Shown piece after piece: positions 1 through 10,000 of a stretch of DNA of 25,608 nucleotides. The notes under the pieces are model-generated. The model was not told the DNA's origin, did no database searches, and saw only the letters and a list, made by a program, of their open reading frames with translations. Position 1 is the first letter of the stretch, and each line of letters opens with the position of its first letter. Source of the stretch: JBAXLO01 sp037134755 (GTDB taxonomy: Bacteria; Bacteroidota; Bacteroidia; Bacteroidales; JACABE01); the NCBI GenBank assembly GCA_037134755.1, contig JBAXLO010000045.1:1-25608 (forward strand). The letters are read 5' to 3'. The translations under genes were made by a program, and so were the position numbers.

Positions 1-20
1 AAAATAGTCAAAAGAGACAA

Positions 21-54
21 AAAAAAGCCTGTGAGTTATCCCACAGGCTTTTTT
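21..54. terminator. Rho-independent terminator, bidirectional
   Basis: A perfect 13-bp inverted repeat (AAAAAAGCCTGTG at 21-33, CACAGGCTTTTTT at 42-54) surrounds an 8-base loop. The GC-rich part of the stem is GCCTGTG. A T-run follows the stem on either strand, so it can stop transcription from both sides. It lies just after the stop of the last minus-strand gene (ending at 76) and most simply ends the whole defence-like operon. Confidence 0.9.
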
Positions 55-75
55 ATTAAAGTAATTTAATTTAGA

Positions 76-1098
76 TTAATTCAAGAGCTGTATAGCTGCT
101 AATCTATTTACTTTCGCTATTTTGTTTTCAGGATTTATTTTTAATGCTTCTTCATATGCTACTAAAGCTTTGTAATATTCCTTTTGTTGAATATAGGCAT
201 CTCCTAAAAATATATAGGTATCATCATCAAAAAAGACATAACTTAAATACTCTACATAGTTATCGATTGTTTTTTGAATGTTTCCAATATCTGAATAAGC
301 ATAGGCTCTTCCAAGAAGTGAAGTAAATTTATTAGGTTTTATAATTAATATCTGATTGAATAACTCTAAGGCTTCTTCAGGTTCTGCCATGTCTAAATAA
401 TTCCAAGCTAATTTATCTTTAAAAAATATTGCTCGTGGTTCTAAATTTATTGCTTTACTGAATAATTCTTCTCTAACATTATAATCATCTTGCTCAAATG
501 CTTTGTAATAATAATCAAAAACAAGTGGATTTAATTTTGGTAATGCAAGTGTAATACAATTTTCACTTTGAAATTTAGTTGCAATATTTATGAATGGAGA
601 TGATTCTATAGAACTAAAAATATCTTCTGGATTGATTTGAGAAAAACCTAGTGTTAATAAAAATTCAAATTGTAGCTTATTATCTACATTTGTAAAAGTC
701 AAAAATTGTTGTATATCATGAAAATCTAACTTCTGAATTATTAACCTTATCGCTTCTCTAAGATAACCATTTTGAATGTACTCATTTGAAGCTAAAAACT
801 CCATCAAAACTATACAGTCTGTTACTAATTCGCAATAACAAATACCAATTAATTTGAATGTCTCATTTTCATAAATACCATAAAATATTACATTGTCATT
901 TGAAATCTTGTTTTTAATAGTCAATCCTTTATTTTCTAAATCATCTATAAAAGTTAAATAATTCATTTCAAAAGGATATTTTAGAGTATTTATAAAGTTA
1001 TATATATTTTGAGCTTCTTCTTCATTATTAAGAAGCTCTATACGTAATCTATCTGTCTTAATTAATTTTAAATACCAATATATTTCTTTGAATCCCAT
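76..1098 (-). CDS. GNAT-like N-terminal domain fused to TPR repeats
   Basis: This 340-aa protein has two parts. Residues about 10-180 look like a GNAT acetyltransferase fold: it opens with a TDRLRIELL strand typical of RimJ/RimL-type acetyltransferases, then a central strand with LIGICYCEL. The usual RxxGxG/A acetyl-CoA loop is not clear, so the domain may be inactive. Residues about 190-340 are tetratricopeptide repeats, seen in motifs such as AWNYLDMAEPEEALELF, AYAYSDIGNIQKTIDNY and AYIQQKEYYKALVAYEEAL. TPRs normally mediate protein contacts. The gene starts 29 bp after the macrodomain gene, is the last of the operon and is followed directly by a terminator, so it is probably co-transcribed with the DarT-like genes. 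Its role there is unknown. The TPR call is firm and the GNAT call is moderate. Confidence 0.75.
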   Translation of the reverse strand: MGFKEIYWYLKLIKTDRLRIELLNNEEEAQNIYNFINTLKYPFEMNYLTFIDDLENKGLTIKNKISNDNVIFYGIYENETFKLIGICYCELVTDCIVLMEFLASNEYIQNGYLREAIRLIIQKLDFHDIQQFLTFTNVDNKLQFEFLLTLGFSQINPEDIFSSIESSPFINIATKFQSENCITLALPKLNPLVFDYYYKAFEQDDYNVREELFSKAINLEPRAIFFKDKLAWNYLDMAEPEEALELFNQILIIKPNKFTSLLGRAYAYSDIGNIQKTIDNYVEYLSYVFFDDDTYIFLGDAYIQQKEYYKALVAYEEALKINPENKIAKVNRLAAIQLLN

Positions 1099-1127
1099 AT
1101 TTAAAATGTGAAAATATTTTAAAACTA

Positions 1128-2462
1128 CTATTTATAATTCATTGCAAAATCAAAAGCCTTTTGTAATGTTTTTTCTCCAATACCTTTAAAACTTACAAGA
1201 GTAACCATTGAGAAAACTTCCGAATTTTCTAAAACCTCATTAATTTTTCTAATATATTGAGGTTGTATGCCAGTAGATTTATTTATTTCATTAGGATTAA
1301 GTTTTTGCCAAATTTCTTTAAAATGAACAAATAAATCATCAGGAGCAAAAGGGTCGTAATCATAAACTTCAATTGGAATATCACATTGAGAAAGATATTT
1401 AATAATTACTTTTTTCACTTCCACTCTGTCTAAACCACCATTATGAGTACCAAGTAAAGGGAATGCAATTGAAGTAATTTTTTTTTCTTTATATGTTTCA
1501 ACAAATTTTTGTAAACCTTTTTCGATATATTCCATCTTACTAGGATATTTCCAATGATATTTCGTTGGGAAATTCAATACCCAAGGAGCGTTTTCTTGTT
1601 CTCTATAAAGCCATAGTTTACCAATTCCAATATACTTTTTAGAACAATAGATTTTATAAATATCAAACATTAAAGGATAACGAAGTTTAAATACTAATGC
1701 TATTCCTTTTCCCATTACACCTACACAATTTACAGTATTTACAATTGTTTGAGCATTAGAATTAAAAATATTCCCTTTTATAAATTTCAAATGCTTAGGG
1801 TCTAAATTATTCTCTATATCATTACTTATATGACTACCAAATATTTTGTTTCTCAAATTCAAATATCTAATATTATATTTTGATGAAAAGTTTAATAATC
1901 TAGATTCTTTATTATATACTTTAATCCCATTATCATATTCAAATAAATACTCAAGATATTTTAATCCACCTGCATCTTCAGTATAACTTGCAACATCACA
2001 CTGATAATAAACAGATAACAAATAAAAATAAGAAAATAGATTTAAATTTGATTCCTTAGCTATACATACTATATTTTCAAAAGCATCATCTAATGAAATT
2101 TTATTTTGCATATAAAGTCCTAAAAAATCATTACTTATCAAAGCTTTAATTAAAAGAAACTCATCTTCAGATATAGATAAATTTAATTTATTTTCTAATA
2201 TAATACTAATAGTTGTAGTATATTGGTTTCCCTTATTACCGTTATTATGAGCTATAGATTTACCTATATCGTGAATTAATAAAATCAATCTAAATTTATC
2301 AATATCGATTTCATTAAAGTTTGATGAGAAATATATCTCAAATTGATTGTAAACATTAATAGTATGTTTTTTTATTGTATAATGTCTAACGCGGGCATTA
2401 TAAAGTTCTTCAAAACCAGGAGCTGATTTGCAAATTTCAGAAATTCTTTGATAACAATTCAT
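1128..2462 (-). CDS. HD domain fused to DarG-type macrodomain (likely antitoxin)
   Basis: This 444-aa protein combines two domains. Residues about 20-200 carry an HD phosphohydrolase signature: H33, the H64-D65 pair in LLIHDIGKS, and D156 in YYQCDVASY. Residues about 226-375 are a macrodomain of the DarG kind, with GNIF at the start, the loop VNTVNCVGVMGKGIALVFK (241-259) and FPLLGTHNGGLD (334-345). In DarTG systems the DarG macrodomain removes ADP-ribose from thymidine in DNA and so reverses the DarT toxin. The C-terminal ~65 residues, with FKGIGEKTLQKAF, look like a helix-hairpin-helix. Canonical DarG has a macrodomain first and a longer toxin-binding C-terminus; the N-terminal HD domain is unusual. 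The start is 4 bp after the stop of the DarT-domain gene, which implies co-translation. Macrodomain identity is seen in the sequence; the antitoxin role is inferred from family and position. Confidence 0.85.
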   Translation of the reverse strand: MNCYQRISEICKSAPGFEELYNARVRHYTIKKHTINVYNQFEIYFSSNFNEIDIDKFRLILLIHDIGKSIAHNNGNKGNQYTTTISIILENKLNLSISEDEFLLIKALISNDFLGLYMQNKISLDDAFENIVCIAKESNLNLFSYFYLLSVYYQCDVASYTEDAGGLKYLEYLFEYDNGIKVYNKESRLLNFSSKYNIRYLNLRNKIFGSHISNDIENNLDPKHLKFIKGNIFNSNAQTIVNTVNCVGVMGKGIALVFKLRYPLMFDIYKIYCSKKYIGIGKLWLYREQENAPWVLNFPTKYHWKYPSKMEYIEKGLQKFVETYKEKKITSIAFPLLGTHNGGLDRVEVKKVIIKYLSQCDIPIEVYDYDPFAPDDLFVHFKEIWQKLNPNEINKSTGIQPQYIRKINEVLENSEVFSMVTLVSFKGIGEKTLQKAFDFAMNYK

Positions 2463-2466
2463 TTAT

Positions 2467-5214
2467 TTAATTTTTGTATATTAACCACTGCCTATTAGAC
2501 TCATCAATAAATTTGACTTCTATTTCACTTTCTGGATTTACAAATTTTATATTAGGATATGCAATAATACGACCAACTTCTTCTTTAAGAATATTACCAT
2601 CCAAGATATTTATAGAAGTACCATCTTTATATTCAAGAGAGAGGTAAGCAGTATCTTTATAATCTGAATTAATAGATATTACATTCTCATTTGTTTCTAA
2701 GTGTACATTCCTATTTTGTCTATGATATATTCCATAAGCATTATTGGTTATTTTATTACAGATAGGATCATCAAAACCAATTAACCTTTTAAGTAAATCA
2801 GCTTGTTCGTTATCATAACAAATGATTTCAAATGAATTTAAATTTGAAAAATCAAGTTCTTCTTTTATTAAAAATTCTTGTTGAGAATATTCTTTATAAA
2901 TATCAACACCATCATTAATTGTTGAATATAATCCTGCAAAATTTAGTGATAATGGATTATCAATTAATTTAAAAATATTAGCCCAATTGGTTTGCATATT
3001 CCCATTACTATAATAGCAAGAATCTGCATTTCTTTGAATTATTTCCTTTATATCAAATTTAAAAAATACAGGCATTGGACACTTAGGCAATCCTAGATTT
3101 TTTGCTTGTGGATAATAAGATTTCCATTTAGACTTATAAATCCAATCACCATCCCAATATTTCCATTCTTTTAAACGACCACTCAAAGAATCATGTCCTA
3201 AACATTCATTATAGAATTGTGTAGGAGTTAGAGGTCTAAAGTAAAATCGAGCATAATTATGTGCAGTGTCTCTTCTATCAACAAGATTTCCTGCTGCATT
3301 TGAGAATTTGCCATCTCCTTTATCTCGACTATAAATTTTTCTACTTTTAATAATATCAACTGCATTGAATAAATGTGAAAAATGATAAACAAATCCTTTC
3401 CATGAAGAAAGTTGATTATCCATTTCATTAAGAAAAAGAACAATATTATGATGTTTTTTATATTTATAAAGAACTGAATCTAATTTTTCGATAAAAGCAG
3501 GATTCTTCGATAATTTTTGCCAATTCCAATAATCTTGAAAATCATCAATAAGTTTTTCTGTAAAATTTATTAATGTGCTTTCTGAAATTATATTCCAATT
3601 AAGATAGCTAGCATAACCATATAAAAAAGATTCTTTAATTTCAAAGTCATCACGTATGAATAAGACATTCCAATCAATGTTATCTTTAAACTGAGACAAT
3701 AGATTTTCATTAATTATTAAATCATTTCTTTTAGATAAAATATTCCAATTTATATAAATTTTGAATTTATTAAGCCATTCATTCGATAATTTAATCATAC
3801 AAGAATCTGAAATATAATCCCAATCAAGGTAATTTTTATATTTATTTAAAAACTCTTCTTTATTTAAATCAATATGTTTATTACATGTAATAAGTTGCCA
3901 ATCTATTTTATCATTGAAAGTTGTTAAAACTTCATCAGATAACTCAAATAATTCATTTTTACAAATAGAATTCCAATTCAAATCTTTATTAACTAGCAAA
4001 GATAATGATATGTAATTTGGCGAGAAATTAATATTTTTGCTTACTTCACGCCAATTTAAGGGTTTATGTAAAACACATTTTACAAAATCTGAATTAAATA
4101 TAATTTTATTTGAATTAGAGATATAACCCCAATCCCAATCTTTATCTATTAGATTCAATAAAAGATCATTATTTAAATTAATATCTTTTCTAGTTGTTAA
4201 GGCATTCCAGTCCCAAGTTTTGTCTTTTAATGATATTAGTACAGAATTAGATAATTTGATTTTATTATTTTTAGAGATCATTTGCCAATTCCAATTTCTT
4301 TCACTGAGCTCTAAAATAATATTAATTGTCAAATGAATATCAAGTCGTGATGAAAAGAGATTATAGTTAATATAACTACCAAATTTCCTAAAATAAAATA
4401 AAAGATCTTTTTCATCTTTAGTAGAAAACAATATACTATATTCTGATAAGAAATCCCAATCCCATTTATCTTTATACCTAATTAATATACTAAAATTACT
4501 ATTAATTGAATTTAACTTTGACAACTGTTTGAAATCCCATTTATATTTCAGATTATCAAAATAATTATTTATAATGTATAAACTCCAATCCTTCTTATTT
4601 GAATAAATTGAATTATCAAATTTAAGAAAATTATTTAAAGTAGGACTTATAGATAAAGCGCTCCAATCTATATGATCAATCCATTTGTCTAACTCTTCTG
4701 CAAAATTGAAATGTTTATGTGTGCAAAAATAAGAAAAGTCCCATTTATATTGATCTTTATTTAAAGTTTCAGAAATAATTTCATATAACTCAGAAAAAGT
4801 ATACTTGCGAGTAATAATCTGCCAATATTCGGTTTGTTTAGTAGAATCTAATATTGTAATACATTCAGCAATAATTGGTAAAAAAGTATTTAAATTAAAA
4901 TCAGTTTTTATAAATATATTATTAAGTAAAAACTCCCAATCCCAATATTTTGTAAAAATCAGCAAATTATCTATAATAATTTTCTTTTCAAATTTACGTG
5001 ATAAAAATAACCAATCCCATTTATCTATCCATTTTTCATTACTGATAGCATTAATATTAATTGAATTATAGTATTTTTTTGTGAGAATACTCCAGTTCCA
5101 ATTTAAACTTAAGTGATTCCTAATAAATTCTATACTACATTTTTCAGTAAATATTCCCCAAAAAGCTAAATCATCAATAGTGGCAAAATATTCAGAAAAT
5201 TCACTAAAATCCAA
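2467..5214 (-). CDS. Trp-repeat protein with C-terminal DarT-type ADP-ribosyltransferase domain (probable 3' part of a split gene)
   Basis: As called from TTG at 5214 this is 915 aa. Residues about 36-570 are a run of ~25-residue repeats marked by [DN]-W-x-x-[LI]-S; Trp recurs at 388, 414, 439, 465, 490, 515, 540 and 565. Residues about 607-815 match DarT (DUF4433), the ssDNA thymidine ADP-ribosyltransferase toxin: YHFSH (610-614), HNYARFYFRPLTPTQFYN (652-669), MPVFFKF (714-720), and QQEFLI (778-783) holding E780 as the likely catalytic Glu. The last ~100 residues are beta-rich and unrecognised. The TTG start is doubtful: the frame is open for 143 more codons upstream, those codons also hold Trp repeats, and the first internal ATG is codon 312. 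The protein is therefore probably the C-terminal part of a 1540-aa product begun at 7090. DarT assignment rests on motifs only. Confidence 0.8.
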   Translation of the reverse strand: MDFSEFSEYFATIDDLAFWGIFTEKCSIEFIRNHLSLNWNWSILTKKYYNSININAISNEKWIDKWDWLFLSRKFEKKIIIDNLLIFTKYWDWEFLLNNIFIKTDFNLNTFLPIIAECITILDSTKQTEYWQIITRKYTFSELYEIISETLNKDQYKWDFSYFCTHKHFNFAEELDKWIDHIDWSALSISPTLNNFLKFDNSIYSNKKDWSLYIINNYFDNLKYKWDFKQLSKLNSINSNFSILIRYKDKWDWDFLSEYSILFSTKDEKDLLFYFRKFGSYINYNLFSSRLDIHLTINIILELSERNWNWQMISKNNKIKLSNSVLISLKDKTWDWNALTTRKDINLNNDLLLNLIDKDWDWGYISNSNKIIFNSDFVKCVLHKPLNWREVSKNINFSPNYISLSLLVNKDLNWNSICKNELFELSDEVLTTFNDKIDWQLITCNKHIDLNKEEFLNKYKNYLDWDYISDSCMIKLSNEWLNKFKIYINWNILSKRNDLIINENLLSQFKDNIDWNVLFIRDDFEIKESFLYGYASYLNWNIISESTLINFTEKLIDDFQDYWNWQKLSKNPAFIEKLDSVLYKYKKHHNIVLFLNEMDNQLSSWKGFVYHFSHLFNAVDIIKSRKIYSRDKGDGKFSNAAGNLVDRRDTAHNYARFYFRPLTPTQFYNECLGHDSLSGRLKEWKYWDGDWIYKSKWKSYYPQAKNLGLPKCPMPVFFKFDIKEIIQRNADSCYYSNGNMQTNWANIFKLIDNPLSLNFAGLYSTINDGVDIYKEYSQQEFLIKEELDFSNLNSFEIICYDNEQADLLKRLIGFDDPICNKITNNAYGIYHRQNRNVHLETNENVISINSDYKDTAYLSLEYKDGTSINILDGNILKEEVGRIIAYPNIKFVNPESEIEVKFIDESNRQWLIYKN

Positions 5215-6190
5215 TTCAATTAATTTTATATCGATATGTTGTATAGCTATTAACCAATTTATTCTTTTTTGAAAAATTATTACAAAATTAATACAATCTA
5301 AGAATTTTATCTCTTTAGAAATTATATCCCATGACCAATTATAACTAGGATTATTGATAATAATATCAACATCTTCTATTTGTTTAGAAATATTATCAAA
5401 TCCTTTTTCAGTTTTAATTTTATCTTTATATTTATTAAAGATATTTTTTGTCCAACAAACATTTATATTACATTCGAATCCTAATGAAAAGCTATTACTC
5501 CATGCTATATAATTAATCTTATCTAAATAGTCAACAAGTTGTATATTCCAGAAATAATTTTGTGTTGTGACTGAATAATTTTTTAATCTTGAAGTCTTCT
5601 CTTGAATTAAAAGAGTTTCAAAAATAGGAGAATTTAAAAATTCCTTTTTTCAAATCAAAATCAGAAAAAATCCTATTAATTACAATGTTAATCTCAAAAT
5701 ATATTGAAATTATTTCTAAATTACTTAGGATAAATTTTAAATCATATTCATTTGAAATAAATTTCCAATCCCATTTTTTGTCTGGGTAAATTGGTATCAA
5801 GTTAACAGAATCATCAATATTATTCTTAGTAATATCATAAAGATGAAAATCTATATATTCAATATTTTCTTTTATAAAATTAAAATCAAGCCTGTCTTCA
5901 AGTTCATCCCAATCCCACTCATTGTTTACTAACTTATAATTTAATAATAACAATTTAATAAAATCGATGTCTTTTATTCGAGATATTTCAGCAAAATCCC
6001 AAGGAAATTCTTCTATTGATTTTATAATAAATCCATTGTCTGCTCTTCTTGTTAAAATAGTCCAATCAACTTTATTTATAATTGAATCTATATTATTTTG
6101 TAATATTCCAATATCACAATTTTCAGAAATATTAATCCATTCTTCCCCATTTGAAATTTCAAATATATAATCAACTAATTTTTCATCAGA
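3505..6190 (-). repeat. Protein-level tandem repeat, ~25-26 aa, W-x-W-x-x-[LI]-S type
   Basis: The coding DNA carries a degenerate repeat of about 77 bp, visible on the plus strand as recurrent CCAATCCCA/CCAATTC words. Each unit encodes a Trp motif such as WDWDFLS, WNWQMIS, WDWGYIS, DWDYIS or NWNILS, followed by an amphipathic stretch. The spacing is very regular (25-26 residues) over the last eight or so units and looser near the start. The repeat runs through both the 490-aa and 915-aa frames and through the stretch between them. From memory, similar WDWxxLS units occur in giant-virus proteins; I have not checked this. A helical solenoid used for binding is the likely structure. Confidence 0.75.
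5215..5652 (-). other. Open coding extension and frameshift site joining the two Trp-repeat frames
   Basis: No start-to-stop gene fits here, but the minus-strand frame of the DarT-domain protein is open from 5649 down to 5214 with no ATG, GTG or TTG before the TTG at 5214. It encodes repeat-like sequence, including NYFWNIQLVDYL, NYNWSWDIISKE and RINWLIAI. The 490-aa frame ends at 5618 inside this stretch. Around the A6 run (minus-strand GAAAAAAGGAA, 5641-5651) the upstream frame reads Asp-Leu-Lys-Lys-Gly; dropping one base gives Asp-Leu-Lys-Lys-Glu-Phe-Leu-Asn and continues into the DarT frame. Removing one base from 7090-2467 gives exactly 1541 codons. This may be a sequencing or assembly error in a homopolymer, a real mutation, phase variation or a +1 translational shift. 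Confidence 0.75.
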
Positions 6191-7090
6191 CCACAATAAT
6201 CGTTTATCGCTTATTAATTGCTTAAAGTTAAGTAGATCTTTAAATTTTATTAGACTATTAAAATCAAGAATTGAATTTGAATTTGTTAATAACTTGTCGT
6301 ATTGACCTTCTAATATTTTCTGATTTTTATATTCTAAATTGTTTATATTATTCAATAAACTGGTCAACTCTATACTGAAACCAAAATCAGTATAAACCAA
6401 AGGTATTATTTCATAATTAATTTTATAAAGGTGTATAGTTATTTCGCAATTCTTTAATTGAAATAATCTTGTCTTTTCAGCATCATAAATAGAAATACCT
6501 TCAAGTTGTTCATTAATAGACTGAAAAACAATTGAATTTATTAATTTATTATTATTTGGAATTTTGTCGAAAACAAAATCTAAATTAGCATTCACTATTT
6601 TGTCAATATCAGAATTTATTCCAAATGTATTTTTAAAAGGGAATATCAAATCTTCATTTTCATTATTTGAAGTTATTTTAAAATGTTCAAATAAACATAT
6701 TGATGCAGAATAAAATTTATATTTCTTTTTTTTCTCAAGAGCTCTTTTTCCATATTCAGTTAAGTTTATTACCTTTTTATCAATAGAATCAACAATTAAT
6801 GCCCATTTGTATACTGGTTTAATTATTGCCTCAAATATATCATTTTCTGCAACGTCTGCATATCTTTGACAATCGATATTATCAACTACGTTAAAACCTA
6901 ATAAGCCTGCAATATCAATTTTTGATATACTCCCATCGTTTATGTCAATAATTGAACACACTAAATCATCAATAATATCTAGGTCAAATTCTTTAAAATA
7001 TTTGATTTTACATTGAGTTTCTTTAACTACCCAATTAGATTGAAACTTATGTAATAGTACACCGTTATCTATTATTTTTTTCCAATTCAT
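5618..7090 (-). CDS. Winged-helix-like N-terminus plus Trp repeats (probable 5' part of the split DarT gene)
   Basis: This 490-aa protein is not assignable to a named family. Residues about 40-120 look like a winged helix: a helix pair around CSIIDINDGSISKIDIAGLLG and a closing wing with INLTEYGKRALE. Residues 120-290 are mixed and unrecognised. From about 300 onward the same Trp repeats appear as in the downstream protein (EEWINIS, VDWTILT, EWDWDEL, KWDWKFIS). The ATG at 7090 overlaps the helicase stop as ATGA, so translation is coupled to the helicase. The last nine residues (GIFKFSYF after Lys482) appear to be out-of-frame sequence after a homopolymer run; one base less there would join it to the DarT protein. 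If intact, the product would be wing domain, ~25 or more repeats, then toxin domain. It might instead be a true separate subunit. Confidence 0.7.
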   Translation of the reverse strand: MNWKKIIDNGVLLHKFQSNWVVKETQCKIKYFKEFDLDIIDDLVCSIIDINDGSISKIDIAGLLGFNVVDNIDCQRYADVAENDIFEAIIKPVYKWALIVDSIDKKVINLTEYGKRALEKKKKYKFYSASICLFEHFKITSNNENEDLIFPFKNTFGINSDIDKIVNANLDFVFDKIPNNNKLINSIVFQSINEQLEGISIYDAEKTRLFQLKNCEITIHLYKINYEIIPLVYTDFGFSIELTSLLNNINNLEYKNQKILEGQYDKLLTNSNSILDFNSLIKFKDLLNFKQLISDKRLLWSDEKLVDYIFEISNGEEWINISENCDIGILQNNIDSIINKVDWTILTRRADNGFIIKSIEEFPWDFAEISRIKDIDFIKLLLLNYKLVNNEWDWDELEDRLDFNFIKENIEYIDFHLYDITKNNIDDSVNLIPIYPDKKWDWKFISNEYDLKFILSNLEIISIYFEINIVINRIFSDFDLKKGIFKFSYF

Positions 7091-10000
7091 ATGTGTGGAA
7101 ATTTTATTATTCTACCATTAGGATTATTCATAATAGATTCAAAGACTTTTCTATAAATAGGTTTTGATGTGAATAATTGACTATTACCTACAATTATTAA
7201 AAGTCTTCTTGCTCTAGATAATGCTACATTTAATCGATTTGGTAATTCAGCAAATCCTAAACTTGTCTGTTTAGTATAACCTAAGTCAGGATATATTGTA
7301 TAATCGGCTTTTTGATTTTTTTCTAAAGCGATTTTATTACTTCTCACCATAGAAACAATTATAATATTTCTTTCCATTCCTTGAAATCTATCAACTGTAC
7401 TTATACGGATAGGAATATTTCTAAAGTCATTACGTATAGTTTTTAAATATTTTAGTTGCTTCCCATAAAAACTAATTAAACCAATTCGTTTATCTTCTGA
7501 TAATTGCCAGAAATTTTGATAATGATTAAAACTTTCAGATTTATTAAATTCAGAAAGAACCCAACGTATTGCTTCAATTTCTCCAAAATTAACTCGTGAT
7601 GTACCCTCTAATAATTCAGGTGAATCTACATCAATCCAAATAGTATGATTATCAGGAGTAATCAATCCATCAATATTAATTCCATGATATCTTGACGAAG
7701 GATTATTCATATTAAAATCGTTAACCCCAAGATCAATCGGATTAATTAATCCACAATCTAATCCTTTATCTTGAACATAAAATTGTTTAATAACTTCATT
7801 TATATCAGGATGCATCCTATACTGCAAATTAAATGAAGATTTTAAACTATCATCTATTGAAGTAAAAAGTCTTTCAAAGTGTGATGTTTCAAGAGCTTGT
7901 ATATTATCTCTTACACTTTTAATCAAATTAGTAAGTGATCTCTTTTCTGTATTATTTTTTGTTTGATTTTTTAAATAATCTAAAGTATTTAAAAAATCCT
8001 CTCTGTCAATCAATGGAGGTAATTGACGATGATCACCAACTATAATAGATTTCTCTCCAAACACTAAAGGTAATGCAAGTTCTGAAGGTGTTGCTTTACT
8101 CGATTCATCTTGTATAACTGTTGAAAATTTAATAGGACACTTGCCAAAAATATCCATATATGTTCTATAAAAACCTGTCCATTTACCTTCACTATTCAAT
8201 TCACCAATCGAGCTACACGTTGCACCAATAACATTACAATTTTTTAAATAATTAATAAAGAGTAATTGCCTAATGTTTTTATTGTTTTTAGAAAAAACAA
8301 CATCCCATTTATTTTGTAAATCAGGTGGATATTTTTCTATATCACAGTGTTTAAAAGATCTATTCTTTATATTTTCAATCCAATTTTCAAGTATTATATT
8401 TTGTTCACCAGTTTCATTTTCATCATTTTCATTATCAAATTTAACTATTTCACCCTCAACCCACATTTTCAGAATATCTAATGAAAATTGTTTCCCTTCA
8501 CTTTCAAGTTTAGATTCCCCTCCAAACCGAATAGGTTTAACAAGATTGTGTTTTTTATTCACAATCCTATCAATGGCATTATCAACAGCTAGATTTGTTT
8601 CAGATGTTAATAAAATTCGCTCCTTTGGATTTCTCCTAATATGTTGCCAAATAATTTCAGCAATAGCAGTAGACTTACCAGTGCCTGGTGGTCCTTGTAT
8701 TATAGCTAAATCTTCTGCTAATAACGTTTTAATTATTGCAGTTTTTTGAGAATTATTAATTAGTTTATTTAATTGGTGCAACTCTAGCTCTTTAAATAAT
8801 TCACTTGTTTTATCTATATGCAAATCTATGTCAATAATAGGCTTGGCTTTTTCTGATGAAAAAATGAATTCTCTAATATTAGGGTTTATTAATTTTTTAT
8901 TACTGTTGGTTAATAACTCAATAGTATCTTTTAATCTCTTTATTTTATCTAACTCACCTTTTAAGTTTGGAGTAACAATATTAATTGTTTTATTTTCAAT
9001 GATAGAACTTATCAAATTGAAGTTATCTTTATTAATTTGAAAAACTAATATAGGGTAATTTGTTTTAAATAAGACTCCTAATTCAACATTATCAACAGTA
9101 AATGACTCACCCCAAAGGGCCTTAATTTTATTTTCCTCGTCCTCAACTCTTAATTGCGTATTTTCCTCACATAAAAATTTCTCTCTTGAACCATCAGCTT
9201 TATCAATTTCATAACTAAAAATTGATTTATCTAAGTTTTCAAGTTCTTTTTTTAATAAATCATGGAGTTTAAAAAGTTGAGAGGATTCTTTATAAAAAAG
9301 TCTAAATTTTAATACTCCTTGTTTATTATCATACTTTGTAACAATTGAGGGGAATGATTCTCTTAAATGCTTTTCAACATCAAAAATACTATTATTATTG
9401 AATTCAAGTGAAACTTTACATTTATGCTCATCACCATGAAAAGTATTATCTATAATTTGCAAATCGGAAATAATTTTTAATTTAGATTCTAAATCTGACT
9501 TTTCCCAATCTAAATCTATACCAACTGTATGGCTTTGTTCGCTAATAGAAAATCCATTAAGAGTTAAAACAGAATGGATTTCAGACCAAAAGTCATCGCT
9601 TACTTTATCATAAATAGATGCACACCAATCTTTATAAAGATCTCTGTTAAATTTATAAACAAATTCAGAATGGAAACTAACATTTTCTTTACCAAAATAA
9701 TCAGTAAAAAACTTATTTAAACGATTGTATTTTAATCTATAACAATGCTTTTCTTCGTCATACCCTAACAATAGTTTTTCTTCAAGTACTTGCCTTTCTT
9801 GAGTGTTTGATAAGTTTACACTAAAAACAAAAGTATTGCCATCAATTAAACTTGGCAAAACAAATGAACTATTTTCAGCGTTATATTTTTTTAAAGCATT
9901 CTCATTTATTATAAAAGTATATTTATAACCAAATATCTCTAATCCAAAACTATTAAATAATGTTTGCAAATACTTTTCAGGAATATAGCCATTTATAGTT

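Noticed and set aside
3228..3443. 71-codon minus-strand frame overlapping the DarT domain
   Set aside because: It is a shifted-frame shadow of the DarT coding sequence, which carries the recognisable motifs in the other frame.
5641..5651. Programmed -1 frameshift at the A6 run
   Set aside because: A -1 shift here leads quickly to a TAA stop (AGG AAT TTT TAA); only a +1 shift or one-base loss joins the DarT frame, so the classic A AAA AAG mechanism does not fit.
8273..8749. 158-codon plus-strand open frame inside the helicase gene
   Set aside because: It lies antisense to the conserved Walker A region of the helicase, has Ser/Phe/Ile-rich shadow composition and no family resemblance.
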